This document shows positions 1 to 10,919 of a stretch of 64,000 bases of DNA, piece after piece. The notes beneath the pieces were generated by a model. It was not told where the DNA came from. It did not search any database and saw only the letters and a list, made by a program, of their open reading frames with translations. The DNA lies in the NCBI GenBank assembly GCA_001939145.1, contig LSRX01000810.1:177593-241592 (forward strand), in the 5' to 3' direction. The DNA is from Symbiodinium microadriaticum (Eukaryota; Sar; Dinophyceae; Suessiales; Symbiodiniaceae). Position numbers and translations under genes: made by a program. Each line of letters opens with the position of its first letter. Position 1 is the stretch's first letter.

Positions 1-1075
1 CGTGGGGTTTGGGGCAAATTATGGGAAGTTCTGGGCTCCTAACCCCGACGCGAACCCTAACCCCTATAAACCCTAAACCCTAAACCCTTAATCCACAAAA
101 CCTCGTAGGCTTCAATGTCTGAAGAGGCTGCGTTGGGAGCATGCGGTGCAAGAAGGGTTGGACAATCCTTGGAGGTTCGCTGAGACAAATAAAAGCGACG
201 CACCGTCAGGCCTTGTAGTAAGAAATCTCCATCAACAGAGAACATCAGACTCTGACTGCGCCGAATATGTGACCAGAAGCACTGGAAAGAAGAAGAACCC
301 TTATAATACTAGAGTGGGGATGAGGGCGAAGAAGAACTCTAACTCTAAACTGTTTTGGGCCCTCAACAGAGGGGGGACCTTCGTCATGCACTCCCTTCTT
401 GAGGCCAGCTTAGTTATTCAGGTTGACGGCCTCAACCACAGTCTTCAAACATCAGCATTCAGGTTCGGTTTAGGGTTTATGCTTGCGCTTATAGAGTGAA
501 GAGCCAGCGCTATAGTGGGTTCCGTAGAGCAAGTCCCCTTTTCTGAAAAAAGAAATTGCACTTCAAGAAGTCCCTTTCCGGAAAAAGGATGGCAAAATCC
601 CTTGGAGACCAAAACGCTGATCCGGCGGCTTGCACTCTCATTTATCATTTGTGGCTATACTATGGTATACCACGACACACTAGGGAATTATCGAGGGCCC
701 ATATGCGACGGCGACACCCCAAACCCCAGCAGCCCCAAAGATCGTCATCCCAAGAGACTCCACGTCCGCTTCATTTGAGAATGTAACTGAAGATCTTGAG
801 CGGGATCTTAGTGATTGGAGATATGTTTCTTAACTGCATGATATGCCTGAATATGATTGGTATTCATCCATGTGATGTTAACATTCATATGATGATATGC
901 CTTCGTATGGAGATACCCCTCAACATGAGGACAACATTCATATGATGACATGTCTTAGTATGAAGATGCTCTTTATCCTGGTGAGAAACACTAATATTCA
1001 TGATGATCTTCCCTGGTATGAAGACACTCCTTAAACTCATGATGTCACTTATTCATTCAGGGAACCCGGCCCGAA
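1..1075. other. No convincing gene; short telomere-like repeat at 55-90
   Basis: A few CCCTAAA-type units lie at 55-90. The rest has short open frames in several directions with no consistent coding signal. Around 840-1040 a phrase containing CATATGATGA and ATGAAGA recurs loosely (896, 938, 957, 1017), an old degenerate tandem repeat. I see no RNA gene. Confidence 0.4.
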
Positions 1076-1470
1076 GCCCTAAATCCTGAGCCCTAAACCC
1101 TAAACCCCAAATCCTGAACTTTGGAGTCTTTAAGTCTCTGACCTTACAGCCCCCCCTTTTGAGCCCCCCATTTTAAGCCCCCCAGACCCCGATGCTACCG
1201 GGCTCCGGGCCCCGGATCCTTGCTGGGAACCTGGGCCCCGGCTCGGCAAAGACAAAACCGTGGGTTGAGGATAAGGGACTTTAGGGGGTTTAGGGTTTAG
1301 GGTTTAGCGATTAGGGACTTTAGGGGGTTTAGGGTTTAGCGGTTAGGGGCTTTAGGGGGTTTAGGGTTTAGGGTTTACGGTTTAGGAGCTTTAGGCTTTC
1401 GGGCTTTAGGGTTTAGGGTTTAGCGATTAGGGACCCAGGGTTAGGGGTAAGGGATTAGGGATCGTGGTTT
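1075..1470. repeat. Telomere-like island: CCCTAAA units, GC-rich core, TTTAGGG units
   Basis: Degenerate CCCTAAA units at 1075-1110 are followed by a GC-rich core at about 1140-1255 and then by TTTAGGG units to about 1450. This is one of the cleanest examples of the C-rich | island | G-rich arrangement seen across the window. The core has an open frame on the minus strand rich in Ser, Gly and Pro, but it is too low in complexity to call as an exon. Confidence 0.6.
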
Positions 1471-1854
1471 GGGTTTGATGTAATGGTATTGGGTTTAATT
1501 GCCTTGCAAGTAGCTGCTTGCCCCAAAGCAAGCTTCGGGCAGAGAGCTGAGCTCGCCAAGTGTTTACGGTTGTGGGTTTTGAAACTTGAGATTTGGGTTT
1601 GGGTTGGATCACACGACGTTTTACGGTGAGGGTCCTCCGCAGTAGGCTTTCCGGCTTGTGGCGGATTGGGCTTCGAATCCATGAATTTGGCATCCTCCGT
1701 TTTCTGAAATACATGCAGTTCAGCCTGTTGCTACTAGCGGACACCCGAAACATACACTCACCAACCTTGCTAAGGAGCCCTGTCCACTCTCGCCAAAACC
1801 CTGACACAACCTGCGTATAGAATCCGAGACAAACCTTCTTGACACCTTACAAGA

Positions 1855-2100
1855 CAATACATACATACATACATACATACATACATACATACATACATGC
1901 ATACACAAGTATATTGATATTAATGCATGCATGCATGGATGTAAGTAAGTAAGTAAGTATGTATGTATGTATGTATTTATGTATGTATGTATGTATGTAT
2001 GTATGTATGTATGAATGTATGTACGTATGTGTGCATGTATTTATGCCTGCATGTATGCATGTATGCGTGTCTGCAGGTGTGTATGTATGTAGGTAGGCAT
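1855..2100. repeat. Inverted tetranucleotide microsatellite, (ACAT)n then (GTAT)n
   Basis: About 1858-1900 is (ATAC)n and about 1945-2095 is (GTAT)n with interruptions, so the two arms are complementary and could form a long hairpin. The open frames across it encode only repeated Tyr/Val/Cys/Met or His/Thr/Tyr and are not genes. Confidence 0.85.
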
Positions 2101-2757
2101 ATGCATATTCTAAAATACAATAAAAAAATATGTCACATACAAATACAGCTTTGGCCCAGAAGCTCTGAGCAAAGGATGAGTCCCAGCACTCGCCGCGGCA
2201 TGCACCTTGCACGCAAAGCGGCTCAGGGTTTAGGGTTTAGGGTTCAGGGTTTAGGGTTTAGGGTTCAGGTTTTTTTTTTTGACCCTCTTTTCCGTCTGCC
2301 CGGAGGGAATCCAGAATGCCACAATGGCTGAGGTATGGTTCGGGGAGGCTAGACACACAAATAAAACTGGACTACACTAAACCATCACAGCCTCCCCAAT
2401 CGTCGCGTGATAAACCACCACAGTGAAATATCCAACCACGATAGGACATGCGACTTTCAAAAAACCCGGCAGCTCTCCCTGGACCAGCATACACCGAAGT
2501 ACAACTACCAACAAATGACACAACTACCACGACATCTAACCATAGGCCCAGGACCAATAAGGGTGCCGTGCTGTCTTGGGGACCAAAAATTGAACGGGAT
2601 CCCAATTTGCAGAACTCCCATGCGCTGCTACAAAGTGAATTTCCCTTCGTCCAGGTTTGCCTGTAGGTAGGATCCTTGTATATCCTCAAACATTCGACAT
2701 CACGGTTTCGAAATCAGCCACTGCGAATCTCTGGGGCTTGTGTGGGTGGCGATGTCG

Positions 2758-2945
2758 CAAGCATAGATGCAACGCGAGAAGCGCAATGCTGAGCACAAAA
2801 GCATCCTTGACCCTATCTCTCGCTGCTATGACCGGGCCATGAAGCGGTTGACTCTTGGTTTTGAGCTTGCAGAATTGAAGAATGCTGTCGTACAGCTGAA
2901 AGACCGGTCCAGGACCTGTTGCACGAACTCCGGGATTACTGTCAA
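2758..2945 (+). CDS. Possible plus-strand exon, unknown product
   Basis: The frame from the ATG at 2767 reads as ordinary protein for about 55 residues, charged and helix-prone (it starts MQREKRNAEHKSILDPISRC), and then passes into unconvincing sequence. It would be a rare plus-strand exon in a minus-strand window. I do not recognise it. Neighbours are not clearly coding, so it may be a gene fragment or chance. Confidence 0.25.
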
Positions 2946-3385
2946 TTTTGTGGCGGGGTTATCTTGTGCAGACAGCCAGGCCACCAATAAGCCAGGGTAC
3001 TGAGATAGCCTCCTTGGCTGAGTGCCGTGCGCTAACTATCCGTACCGTTCGGCCTGCGCGGTCTGTTGAGAGGCCCGCAAGTGGCTTGCTATGCAGGATC
3101 CAAGTCGGGGTCGAAAGCCCCGCTCCTGATGGTTCTGTAAAGTGCCAGAACCTTGCCTGCCAAACTCGTATAATCTTCACGGCTGTAGGTTAACATGCTC
3201 TTGACACTCGGCTGAACATGATGTCCAAGCAACAAACGCTCGGCCTTACTCAGCCTAACAATCGTACGGGCATGTTTTCCTTGCAAAAAATCGCATCCAG
3301 ATCCGAGGACCATTCGGAATTTTCGTCACTTTAGACAAAGCTTCAAACAGGATTCGAAGGTGAGAAGACTCGGTAGGCATTTCGC

Positions 3386-3490
3386 GACTCCCCAATACTG
3401 GGACGGCATTTGGAGCCAGTCTGAGGCCAGCTCCAACAAGGCTTCACATTCGATTCGCCAATACTGGGACGGTGTTTGAAGCCAGTTTTG
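3386..3490 (+). repeat. Direct repeat of about 35 bp
   Basis: CCAATACTGGGACGG occurs at about 3391 and 3461, each followed by a similar stretch ending in GAAGCCAGT or GGAGCCAGT. A local duplication with no assigned function. Confidence 0.6.
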
Positions 3491-3980
3491 TGAGAGCGCA
3501 AAGTTTTTTGGGGGGCTGTGTTCCTGATGCCGTCGTCGTCGTCTTCCTCGTCGTCCAGCTCCAGTTCAAGTTCGCCTTCTGTGTCTCAGCGGAGGGATGC
3601 AGAAGGGAACGAGGATCCAAGTCCTCTCGTCGATAATCCTGAGCCCTTCGCCACAAACAAACTCCATTCCCGGTACGAAGAAGAACAGTTCCTGGTTACG
3701 GCACGAAGAATCTCAAAAAGCTCGCAAAGTCCCGAAAGCTGTCCTCTTCCAAACCCCTAAACCCTAAACCCCTAAACCCCTGAAAACCTAAACCCCTAAA
3801 CCCTAAGCCCTAAACCCTAGGGTCCGGCTCTTATCCGGGAACGACCCGGCTCCCCTCGCCCAGCAAGTCCTGAATTCTAGTTACTCCCGATCTGAAGAGG
3901 AATACTTGCCCTCTAAACCCACGGGAACCCCCCCCAACCCTAAACCCCCAACCCTGAAACACAGAACTCTAAATCCGAAT

Positions 3981-4076
3981 ATAGGGGCCTTCATGATTAG
4001 AATAGGGTTTGGGTGTATATTGTATTTACAATAAGGAACCCCCAAAACCCGATTCTGGTTCAGGCCCCTACATTAA
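3981..4076. mobile_element. MITE-like element, family 3, copy 1
   Basis: An element of about 95 bp begins TAGGGGCCTTCATGATTAG and ends CAGGCCCCTACATT. The ends are imperfect inverted repeats of about 30 bp, also sharing AGAAT and GGGTTTTGGGGG. It codes for nothing. A second copy is at 26784-26899, with partial relatives near 28082 and 33463. This fits a non-autonomous DNA transposon; no transposase with matching ends is visible. Confidence 0.6.
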
Positions 4077-4089
4077 ACCTTTAGCCATA

Positions 4090-4530
4090 AACTTAAAAAC
4101 TTATGATCTCTGGTTCCGGTCTTTGGAGGATTTCAGAAAAGGGATTGCATTTTTCCATAAAAGAGGCAAAGATGTGCGATGAAAAAAGCGACCCCCAAAG
4201 CTATGTAAAAGAGAAGCAAAAACAATGTAAACAACAAAAGCAACAAACAAGCAACACAACTGCAACGAACAATGTGACAAGAATGCAATTTAAGCGGATA
4301 ATCACCCAAATACATTACAAAATAATCAGCGATTTTGTTGCTGCTTTTATGTTGCTTGTTATTTGCTTTGTCGGTCGTTTGCTTTTTTGCCTTTTGGTTT
4401 GCTTTGTATTTGCTTTGTGCTTGAAGAGGCCAAGCGACAGGGGCACCCGGATTGTTTTTTGATTACATTGTCTGCGCTTTGTTTCTGTTTTTGGCTATTC
4501 CTGCAAAAGCCGGAACCCGGCGATCACAAC
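4090..4530. other. AT-rich stretch without a recognised gene
   Basis: Adenine-rich sequence at about 4180-4290 is followed by a thymine-rich half at about 4330-4480. Both strands have open frames of 60-120 residues, but their composition (Lys/Gln/Asn-rich or Leu/Phe-rich) reflects base bias. I see no supported feature. Confidence 0.35.
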
Positions 4531-5155
4531 CCTAAGCCCTAAACCCTATAAACCCAAAACCCTAAACTTTAAACCCTAAACTCTGAACCCCAAAGCCCCA
4601 AACCTTGAACTCGAAACCCTATACGCCCGACACTCAAGGCCCCCCCCTCGAAAACCCTGGGACCTTCTGCTGCCCTCTTCCGTAAGTCCGCTGCCAGGCC
4701 CACGGCGTTGAGCAAGTCCCCCGGGCCCTGCTCGTGGTCCAGCACCAGGGCCTAAAGATTGGCTTGAGGGTTTAGGGGTTTAGGGTTGATGGGTCTAGGG
4801 GTTGAGGGTTTATGGTTGAGGGTTGAGGGTTTAGGTTTTTGGGTTGAGGGTTGAGGGCCTAAAGATTAGGTTGAGGGTTTAGGGTTGATGGGTCTAGGGT
4901 TGAGGGGTTTAGGGTTTAGGGGTTTAGGGTCAAGGGTTTAGGGTTGAGGGCTTAGGGCTGAGGGGTTGAGGGTTTAGGGCTGATGGGTTTAGGGGTTTAG
5001 GGTTAAGGGTTTAGGGGTTTAGGGTTGAGGGCTTAGGGCTGAGGGGTTGAGGGTTTAGGGCTGATGGGTTTAGGGGTTTAGGGTTAAGGGTTTAGGGGTT
5101 TAGGGTTAAGGGTTTAGCGGTTAAGGGTTTAGGGTTGAGGGTTTTGGGATAGGAG
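4530..5155. repeat. Telomere-like island with long TTTAGGG-type array
   Basis: CCCTAAA-like units at about 4535-4640 are followed by a GC-rich island (4640-4760) and a 380-base array of degenerate TTTAGGG/TTGAGGG units to 5155. Within the array a block of about 80 bp is repeated (compare 4960-5030 with 5035-5105), so the array also grew by segmental duplication. Confidence 0.8.
4664..4751 (-). CDS. Exon-like island in telomere-like repeats
   Basis: On the minus strand this 88-base island reads ALVLDHEQGPGDLLNAVGLA followed by ADLRKRAAE, ordinary protein-like sequence. It is bounded by TCTTTAG|GCC as acceptor and GAAG|GTCCC as donor. The acceptor AG is itself part of a TTTAGG unit, so the repeat appears to supply the splice site. 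The parent protein is not recognised. It could also be a relic gene fragment. Confidence 0.4.
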
Positions 5156-5574
5156 TTGTGCTATCATACACTGTCATTTGGGAAGATGATAAGAAAATAT
5201 CCTATAATGCGGAAAATGCAATATGCCATAACATTCTAAATATGGTAAACAGAACATAACACAGTATACTTTTTATATGGGCACATAGCAGAAATACGCC
5301 AAGGCCTAAACAAAGGAGTTCTTGTCTCGTGGTTATTTCCTCATCTATGTTTCATTTTCAGTGGTAACAGATAATTTCGATACTAACTGATGCTGTTAGA
5401 TCCGAGTTTCTACAAGGTGCCACACTTAAACCTTAATGACACGCCTACAAACTCCTCAGAACGAAGTACTCCAATTCTTCTTCTTCACGGCCCCTACATC
5501 ACCTGCAGGAATCCTTCTGTAGTACCCTATCGTGCCCTTTGGAGGAACCCTATGACAGAACTCGCTTCTTCTTC

Positions 5575-5930
5575 CCCAAACCCCAAACCCTGAACCCTCA
5601 ACCCCTGAACCCTTAACCCCTATAAGCCCTATAAACCCTATAAGCCCCATAAACCCTATATAAACCCCAAACCCTGAACCCTTAACCCCTGCACCCTAAA
5701 CCCTAAGTTCCAGCCCAGTTCGGCCTCAAAGCCGGCATTGGCCACAGCCTCGGCCGCCAGGGCATCGCCCAGGTGGAGGAAAGCAGCCACGGCCTGCACT
5801 TGGAATCTAAGGGGTTTCAGGCTTAGGGGTGTTGCGGGGTCTCTTTTAAGGGCTTCTAAGGGTTTAGGGTTTAGGGTTTCGGGCTTAGGGTTTTGGGGTT
5901 TAGGGCTTTAAAGGCTTCTAAGGGTGGGGG
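5575..5930. repeat. Telomere-like island
   Basis: CCCTAAA-like units, many altered to CCCTATAAA, run from 5575 to 5705. A GC-rich core follows, then TTTAGGG-like units from 5810 to 5930. The orientation is C-rich left, G-rich right. Confidence 0.7.
5705..5807 (-). CDS. Exon-like island, Ala-rich helix
   Basis: The minus strand reads FQVQAVAAFLHLGDALAAEA and continues VANAGFEAELGW, a plausible amphipathic helix. The acceptor would be CCCTTAG|A, again formed by a repeat unit. The donor is not a clear GT; a GA donor at GGAACTTAG is possible and would be acceptable in a dinoflagellate. Product unknown. Confidence 0.35.
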
Positions 5931-6137
5931 AGTGCGGCGGACCGAAAGACCTTCACTAAACCAACTCTGTTGAGTGTTGAGCTGCCGCATGTTGTCATCT
6001 AGGAAATCGCCAGCTGCCAGACGTCGCTGGGATGTATGCTAGGGGTAGGGCTCAGGGTTTTGTTTTGGTTTGGGGTTTAGGCCTGTAGGCCACGGTGCAG
6101 AGCCAGAAGATCTTGCCAGAATCTAACGTTGAACGCT

Positions 6138-6247
6138 CATGTATGTAGTTCTCTAAATCAGGGTCCCTTTTTAAGTCCCCATTATAGCACGGCACCCCTA
6201 TGAAAATGGCCCCAAGAGGGACCCCCGTTTAGAGAACTACCCATGCA
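6138..6247. mobile_element. MITE-like element, family 1, copy 1
   Basis: An element of about 110 bp whose ends share the inverted core TAGTTCTCTAAA, extended by ATG on the outside and GGG on the inside. The interior contains CCCATTATAGCACGGCACCCC. A second copy, inverted, lies at 25831-25943, and a third is cut by the assembly gap at 27009. No coding capacity. Confidence 0.65.
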
Positions 6248-6419
6248 AACGCCATGAACCCCATCACCGAATCAGGGGTTACGATACGGATACGAATACT
6301 ACTGTAACGGATCAGCAAGCGCGGATCTAATGAAGGGGCTCAAGTAGACCACAACCCTGAACTGCACCAGAAGAAAGAAGCCAAAAAGAAGCGTTTCAGC
6401 CAAAAGGAATATTTAATGG

Positions 6420-6640
6420 GAATCCCAACTGAGAAACCCTTTTGACCCCCAAACACTAAACCCCGAACCACAACACACCCCACAACCCTAAACCCAAAGC
6501 CGTAAACCCTAAACACTAAACCCCAAACTCTAAACCCCAAACCCTAAACCCTATGCCCTAAGCCCTAAACTCTAAACCCTAAAGCCTAAACCCTAAGCCC
6601 TAAACCCAAACCCCTAAACCCAGAGCCCTAAACCTCACCA
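6420..6640. repeat. CCCTAAA-type degenerate array
   Basis: About 200 bases of CCCTAAA, CCCCAAA and CCCTAAG units adjoin the exon-like island at 6639-6731. Confidence 0.8.
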
Positions 6641-6731
6641 ACGCACAGAGAAAAACTCTTCCTGCAAGGCCTTCTTCTGCCTCCTGAGCTGGCTCACCAG
6701 GGCGCTGGTGGCCAGCCGGGCCCTTGCCGAC
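6639..6731 (-). CDS. Exon-like island, basic helix
   Basis: Read on the minus strand from GCAAG|G, the island encodes ARLATSALVSQLRRQKKALQ followed by EEFFSVRW and a strong donor TTG|GTGAGG. The intron then runs straight into TTTAGGG-type repeat, while a CTATAT microsatellite sits upstream of the acceptor. Protein-like composition and good splice sites make this one of the better islands. The parent gene is not recognised. Confidence 0.45.
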
Positions 6732-6769
6732 CTTGCATGCTTAGCATACACACACACACACACTCTCTC

Positions 6770-6946
6770 TCTCTCTATATCTATATCTATATCTATATCT
6801 ATATCTATATCTATATCTATATCTATATCTATATCTATATCTATATCTATATCTATATCTATATCTATATCTATATCTATATCTATATCTATATCTATAT
6901 CTATATCTATATCTATATCTATATCTATATCTATATCTATATCTAN
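6770..6946. repeat. (CTATAT)n hexanucleotide microsatellite ending in an ambiguous base
   Basis: About 175 bases of CTATAT follow short CA and CT runs. A single N at 6946 marks the end and suggests an unresolved assembly join, so the true length is uncertain. Open frames across it are artefacts. Confidence 0.9.
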
Positions 6947-7059
6947 TACCTGCGGCCTGTCTCGGCGTTTAAAAACCGGATGTTATAGAATTCATGGGTT
7001 ATTCATGATAATAATGGGAACGACTAGATAATCCTATAAGAAATGGTCGCAAGACTAGG

Positions 7060-7650
7060 TTTACGGGCGTAGGGGTTTTAGGGGTTTGAACGATGACCCC
7101 AGTATCCAATCAAAGATCTGAAAACTTGAAGTGTCACCAACAAAGACTCGCACATAAGGTGTAGAGTTGGGGTTCAAGGATGTTTCTTATCATTGGAGGA
7201 TTTATGAAAGCCCCGACAGGCGAAATCGTAGTGCATTGGCTCGAAATTCTAGAGGCATCCCAAGAAGCGACATACTGATAGATGGAAAGATAGGATTGGT
7301 GTTCGGTGCGGTCCCCGGGGCCTTCCAAAACCCTAAAACCTAAAGCCCTAAAACCCTCAACCCCGGAAAAGACCTGCTAATTAACCTTGAAGCCCTTAAA
7401 AAGATCTGCCACCCCGATCTGAAAGCTTACTACATAGACAACTAGAGCCCAGGCCTCGAGACTTGATCCCAAATCCCTCAATCACCCCCAAAGCCTGCTG
7501 AAGCTTGAGCTTCTGTTTGCCTCGACGGCATCGTCTTCTTGACTTTGAGCCAGGAGCTCAGAAGCAAAGTACCCTGTGGATCTAGGCTTTATCGGAAATA
7601 GGCTTTATGTTTAAGGGACTTAAGTTAGATAGGGGCCTACTTCCACAAGA
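7060..7650. other. Intergenic stretch with scattered telomere-like units
   Basis: TTTACGGGCGTAGGGG at about 7060 resembles a motif repeated at 15640-15840. CCCTAAA-like units lie at 7325-7365. This is the region downstream (on the minus strand) of the transposase-like gene. No polyadenylation signal can be assigned with confidence. Confidence 0.4.
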
Positions 7651-9666
7651 TCACTTCGAATCTGAGAGCTGGTACCTCGTAGCAATAAGATAGCGCTCCA
7701 CCGTTCGACGAACCAACAGTTTAGGACTGATCCGTCTGCTTAGTCTGCTCACACGGCCGATAAAGTCTTCATCCTGATAGCAGCAATAACTGAGTGGATT
7801 TATTGCTTCTTTGCCTTTGGCGGCGGAAACCAAAAGCGAATGGCTCAAATGATGGAGATTGTGAAGTTTGGGTACCAGATTGTACTTGCACTCGTTCTTC
7901 TGGTAAAAGATTTTGACCAGTTTAGCATAGCATTGTAAAAAGTGTAGGGATGCATCTCCAGCTCTTTGTGCTTGCTGCGGCGAAAGCCAAAGCGGAGCCC
8001 GCAAAAGCTCCCGCATAAAGATTCCAACTGCTTCGCTCGCCGAAGACATAACCTGTAGCATGCGAGATTGAGCAAGCTCGGCTGCGTGTTGCTGAAGTGT
8101 CCAGAAAACGAACTCCACCAGAACTGGCGTGTCGCTCGCCTTGTTCCAATGTCCTGTAGGATACTTACTGTATCCTGTAAATCCCAAAAGCTCACGCGTC
8201 AAAAGCTTGAAGTGAATCTGTTTGCCCGTCGAAGCACAAAATGCCCTCAAGCCATCGTTCATGGCCTGAAGTTTCTCTGGGAAGGTGTCGCCCTGGTAGA
8301 TCTGTTCCAAAAGCACGCTCAAACTGCTACCTGCGAAGTCTCTTCCCACACCCAAATGGAAAATATGAAGTAGGTCCAGCTTGAAGAACCTGCCGCGATC
8401 CTCGTACAGTTGTGCAGGGAGGTGATCAAACCAGGGAGGTGTATTGGTCCACGGAAGGGCATTGTTTGCACCGCATGTACTAAGCCAACGTGGCTCAGCA
8501 GTGAACTCCTCGAACGGGATGTTCGGAGTGCCCGCTCCGCACATCCAGCAACAACCCACTAGGGGTTTGCTACTCGGTTTTTCAGGGGCTTTCCTGATAT
8601 TCAAAAACGTTCGATTCAAGTGTCCTGCTTTTGCCAAGAAAGGCAAGTCTCCTTTCAGTCCTACAACCAAGAATCGAAGGACTCGCCCGTCCCGAAGTTG
8701 CAGGCCTTCATAGTACAGGGACTCGAGGCTGCGCATGGTGTGTACCATAAGAGCGTCAAAGACATCCAAAGAATCACGGTACATGTACTTCGGCATCACT
8801 CCAACCAGGAACCTAGTCGTGAAACTGTGGCCTTGCAAGTTGATACCGGTCTTTTGCCCAATTTTGTTTGGATGCGAAAGTCGAGACCCAAAACCCAGAA
8901 CTGGCTGGAATTGTATGACCATTAACTCATCTCGCCGGTAGGTCCTTCCACCATCCCCGTGACGATATAGAGGAACTAGGGAGCTGTAGTCGATGAAATG
9001 CCCATGATCGAAAACTTCGTGAGTTGGCTCTTCGCCACGAAACCGCTCCCAGAATTCAGCCAGCCGGGAAGAACCTGATCGGAACAAAGAGAGTTTCTGT
9101 GGAGGCCACCATAACCTAACCCATGTTCTTCAGAGGGCCGGTACTTCAAGGATAAGTTAGGGTTTCTATATAGGATTCTATAGTTCACTTTTGCAGCAGT
9201 ACACTACACCTCCAAAAATACTCCTAAAACACTACATCACCAAACCGACCCTAAAAAACCCTTTCTGAAACAGGTCTGTGGGGCTGCTGCTGACAGAGCC
9301 ACCTACTAACTTGTTCAGATAGCCTTCATCCCGAAGAGTTCTGATGTAATCGGCTGGCAACAGCACTGGAACCCTGCAGTCATTTGATAAGTCCGTATAA
9401 GTCAGTGGAACATTGAGGGTGAGCCCCCATCGTTTAACAACCACTTGCAGAGCATCATTCAACGGAGCTCGCGAGAGATCCTTCAAAGCTTTGCACGAAG
9501 AGATATCATCAGCAAAGGCCTTGGCGATGGTCGCGACGTGCTTCGCTGTGGCCTGGGCGGCGAGGCAGCTGTTTCGAGACGGGGATGGTGGAGATGCCGG
9601 GGTTTCATCTGAATCATGTTCACACTCACGCCAGGACACTTTTTGCTCGGATTCTCGGGGTTCCGT
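7651..9666 (-). CDS. Transposase-like protein of a dinoflagellate multicopy family, two visible exons
   Basis: Exon 2 (7651-9074, stop TGA) joins exon 1 (9303 up to at most 9666) across a 228-bp GT-AG phase-1 intron (9075-9302); the junction AG|G restores one frame. No ATG opens exon 1, so a further 5' exon is missing. Numbering from 9087 as residue 1: HGDGG at 43-47, QPVLG at 61-65, GD at 146-147, CCWMC at 179-183, D238-x2-H241, PKLH at 406-409 and DEDFIGR at 439-445. The order D, GD, Cys-pair, DxxH, late acidic motif recalls CACTA/Plavaka-type DDE transposases; this is inference, not a search result. The gene at 36196-38880 is a paralogue with the same motifs. It may be a domesticated copy, since I see no terminal inverted repeats around it. 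Confidence 0.65.
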
Positions 9667-9799
9667 CTAGCTCTTCGAATTAAATGCATGACATTCCAAA
9701 CATAGCCCGCCTACACAGTTCTGTGTAGTTTTTTGAGCAGTATGGTTTGGGGGCCGTAGACCTGTACATGCGTGCATAGATTAGGGCCTAGGATCTAAA

Positions 9800-10710
9800 T
9801 TACACAACCCATTTGGGCAGGTCCGCCCTCGCAGCAGTGCAGTAGCAGTAGTACGGAGGTGCGAATTTGGGGTTCCCGTTTCTGTCTCTCATTCCTTCTC
9901 CACCCAGCACAATATTGCGGCATTGCTGCCGACCTCTGTGATGAGAGATCAAAGCAGCTTCGAGCATCTCAATAAAACCAAGGTCTGAACTCTCGATCAT
10001 AATGAGCATTGTGGTCCAGCCGTTTGCTTCGTACAGCTCAAAGCGGTCGCTGTAATCATGTGTAATGCCAATCTTGTAAATGGCTAAGGATTCCCCACCA
10101 TTGTCCATGCGAAGCTTCTGTATCGCATTTTGGCAATGAAGAATGACTTTTCCTGCTTGGCTACCATGAGGAACCAAATTGAACATGATTCCACTTGCCA
10201 GCTCTGGACGACTTTGCCGCTTTGCGAGCCTCTGCGCCACAGGTTCTTGCGATGGGTGCTCAAAATCTTCCTCGGCGGACTCGCTGTCCGAGCCCCAGGG
10301 AAAGATGGCATCCAAAGCTCTTTTGCACGTCATGGGCACGGAAGGTTGTGCTATATCGGTCAGGATCATTTTCGGGTTGGAAATATCCTAGTGTGCTTTG
10401 CCTATCCAGGGACTGGTTCTGCTTCTAAAATAACAAATATAGTCGAGACATCAGAAGCTGGTCAAAGATCTTGAAACCCTCGGTTTGTATAGATTCCTTT
10501 CGGGCAGCAATGTAGCGACGCGAGATACCATCGGCACGAACTCATACTAACAACTTGGATTGCATCGGGAGCACGGAGCAGCAACTGCGAACTTTTGTTC
10601 TTGGGCTGATGAATGGCTGAGGCTTCGGCGCCAGATCCCAGAGTTCTCGCCAATGTGTGGGCCCGATCAGACACAGCATCAGCCCCACCTGGCTCTTGTG
10701 CTTCTGGACT
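9800..10710 (-). CDS. GIY-YIG superfamily (T5orf172/Mug113-like) domain protein
   Basis: Exon 2 (9800-10387) starts after ACACTAG and ends at TAA; exon 1 (10555 to about 10708) ends with CAA|GTTGTT. Both junctions are phase 0, so the frame is continuous. The first ATG in exon 2 is at 10369 but is probably internal. The N-terminal half is acidic then basic and looks disordered (DSESAEEDFEHP). The C-terminal half has AIYKIGIT, a downstream Arg in SDRFELY, the Glu of MLEAALI, then QCRN and GGEG, matching in order the Tyr/Gly, Arg, Glu and Asn positions of GIY-YIG nucleases. It lies just upstream of the transposase-like gene on the same strand. Nuclease activity is inferred. Similar proteins are, to my memory, common in Symbiodinium. 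Confidence 0.6.
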
Positions 10711-10919
10711 AGAGGGCTTGATTATCTTCGATAGCTGGGATTTGGCTGGGAAGGCTTCAAGAGTACCGCTCGGGGGCTTGAGGTTTCCTGAACCACCTGG
10801 AGCAACAACTCAGATAAATATAATTTGCAGAGACGGACTACAGGGTATGGCGTCTATATGCAGCTCGACTTTGCGAACACGGCTTGGGATCAAGGGCTGG
10901 AGGGTTTAATTTCAGCCAA

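Noticed and set aside
1640..1690. tRNA-like TTCGAATCC box
   Set aside because: No matching acceptor stem or anticodon arm around it.
6708..7031. Ser-Ile repeat frame
   Set aside because: Encoded by the CTATAT microsatellite, with an ambiguous base at 6946.
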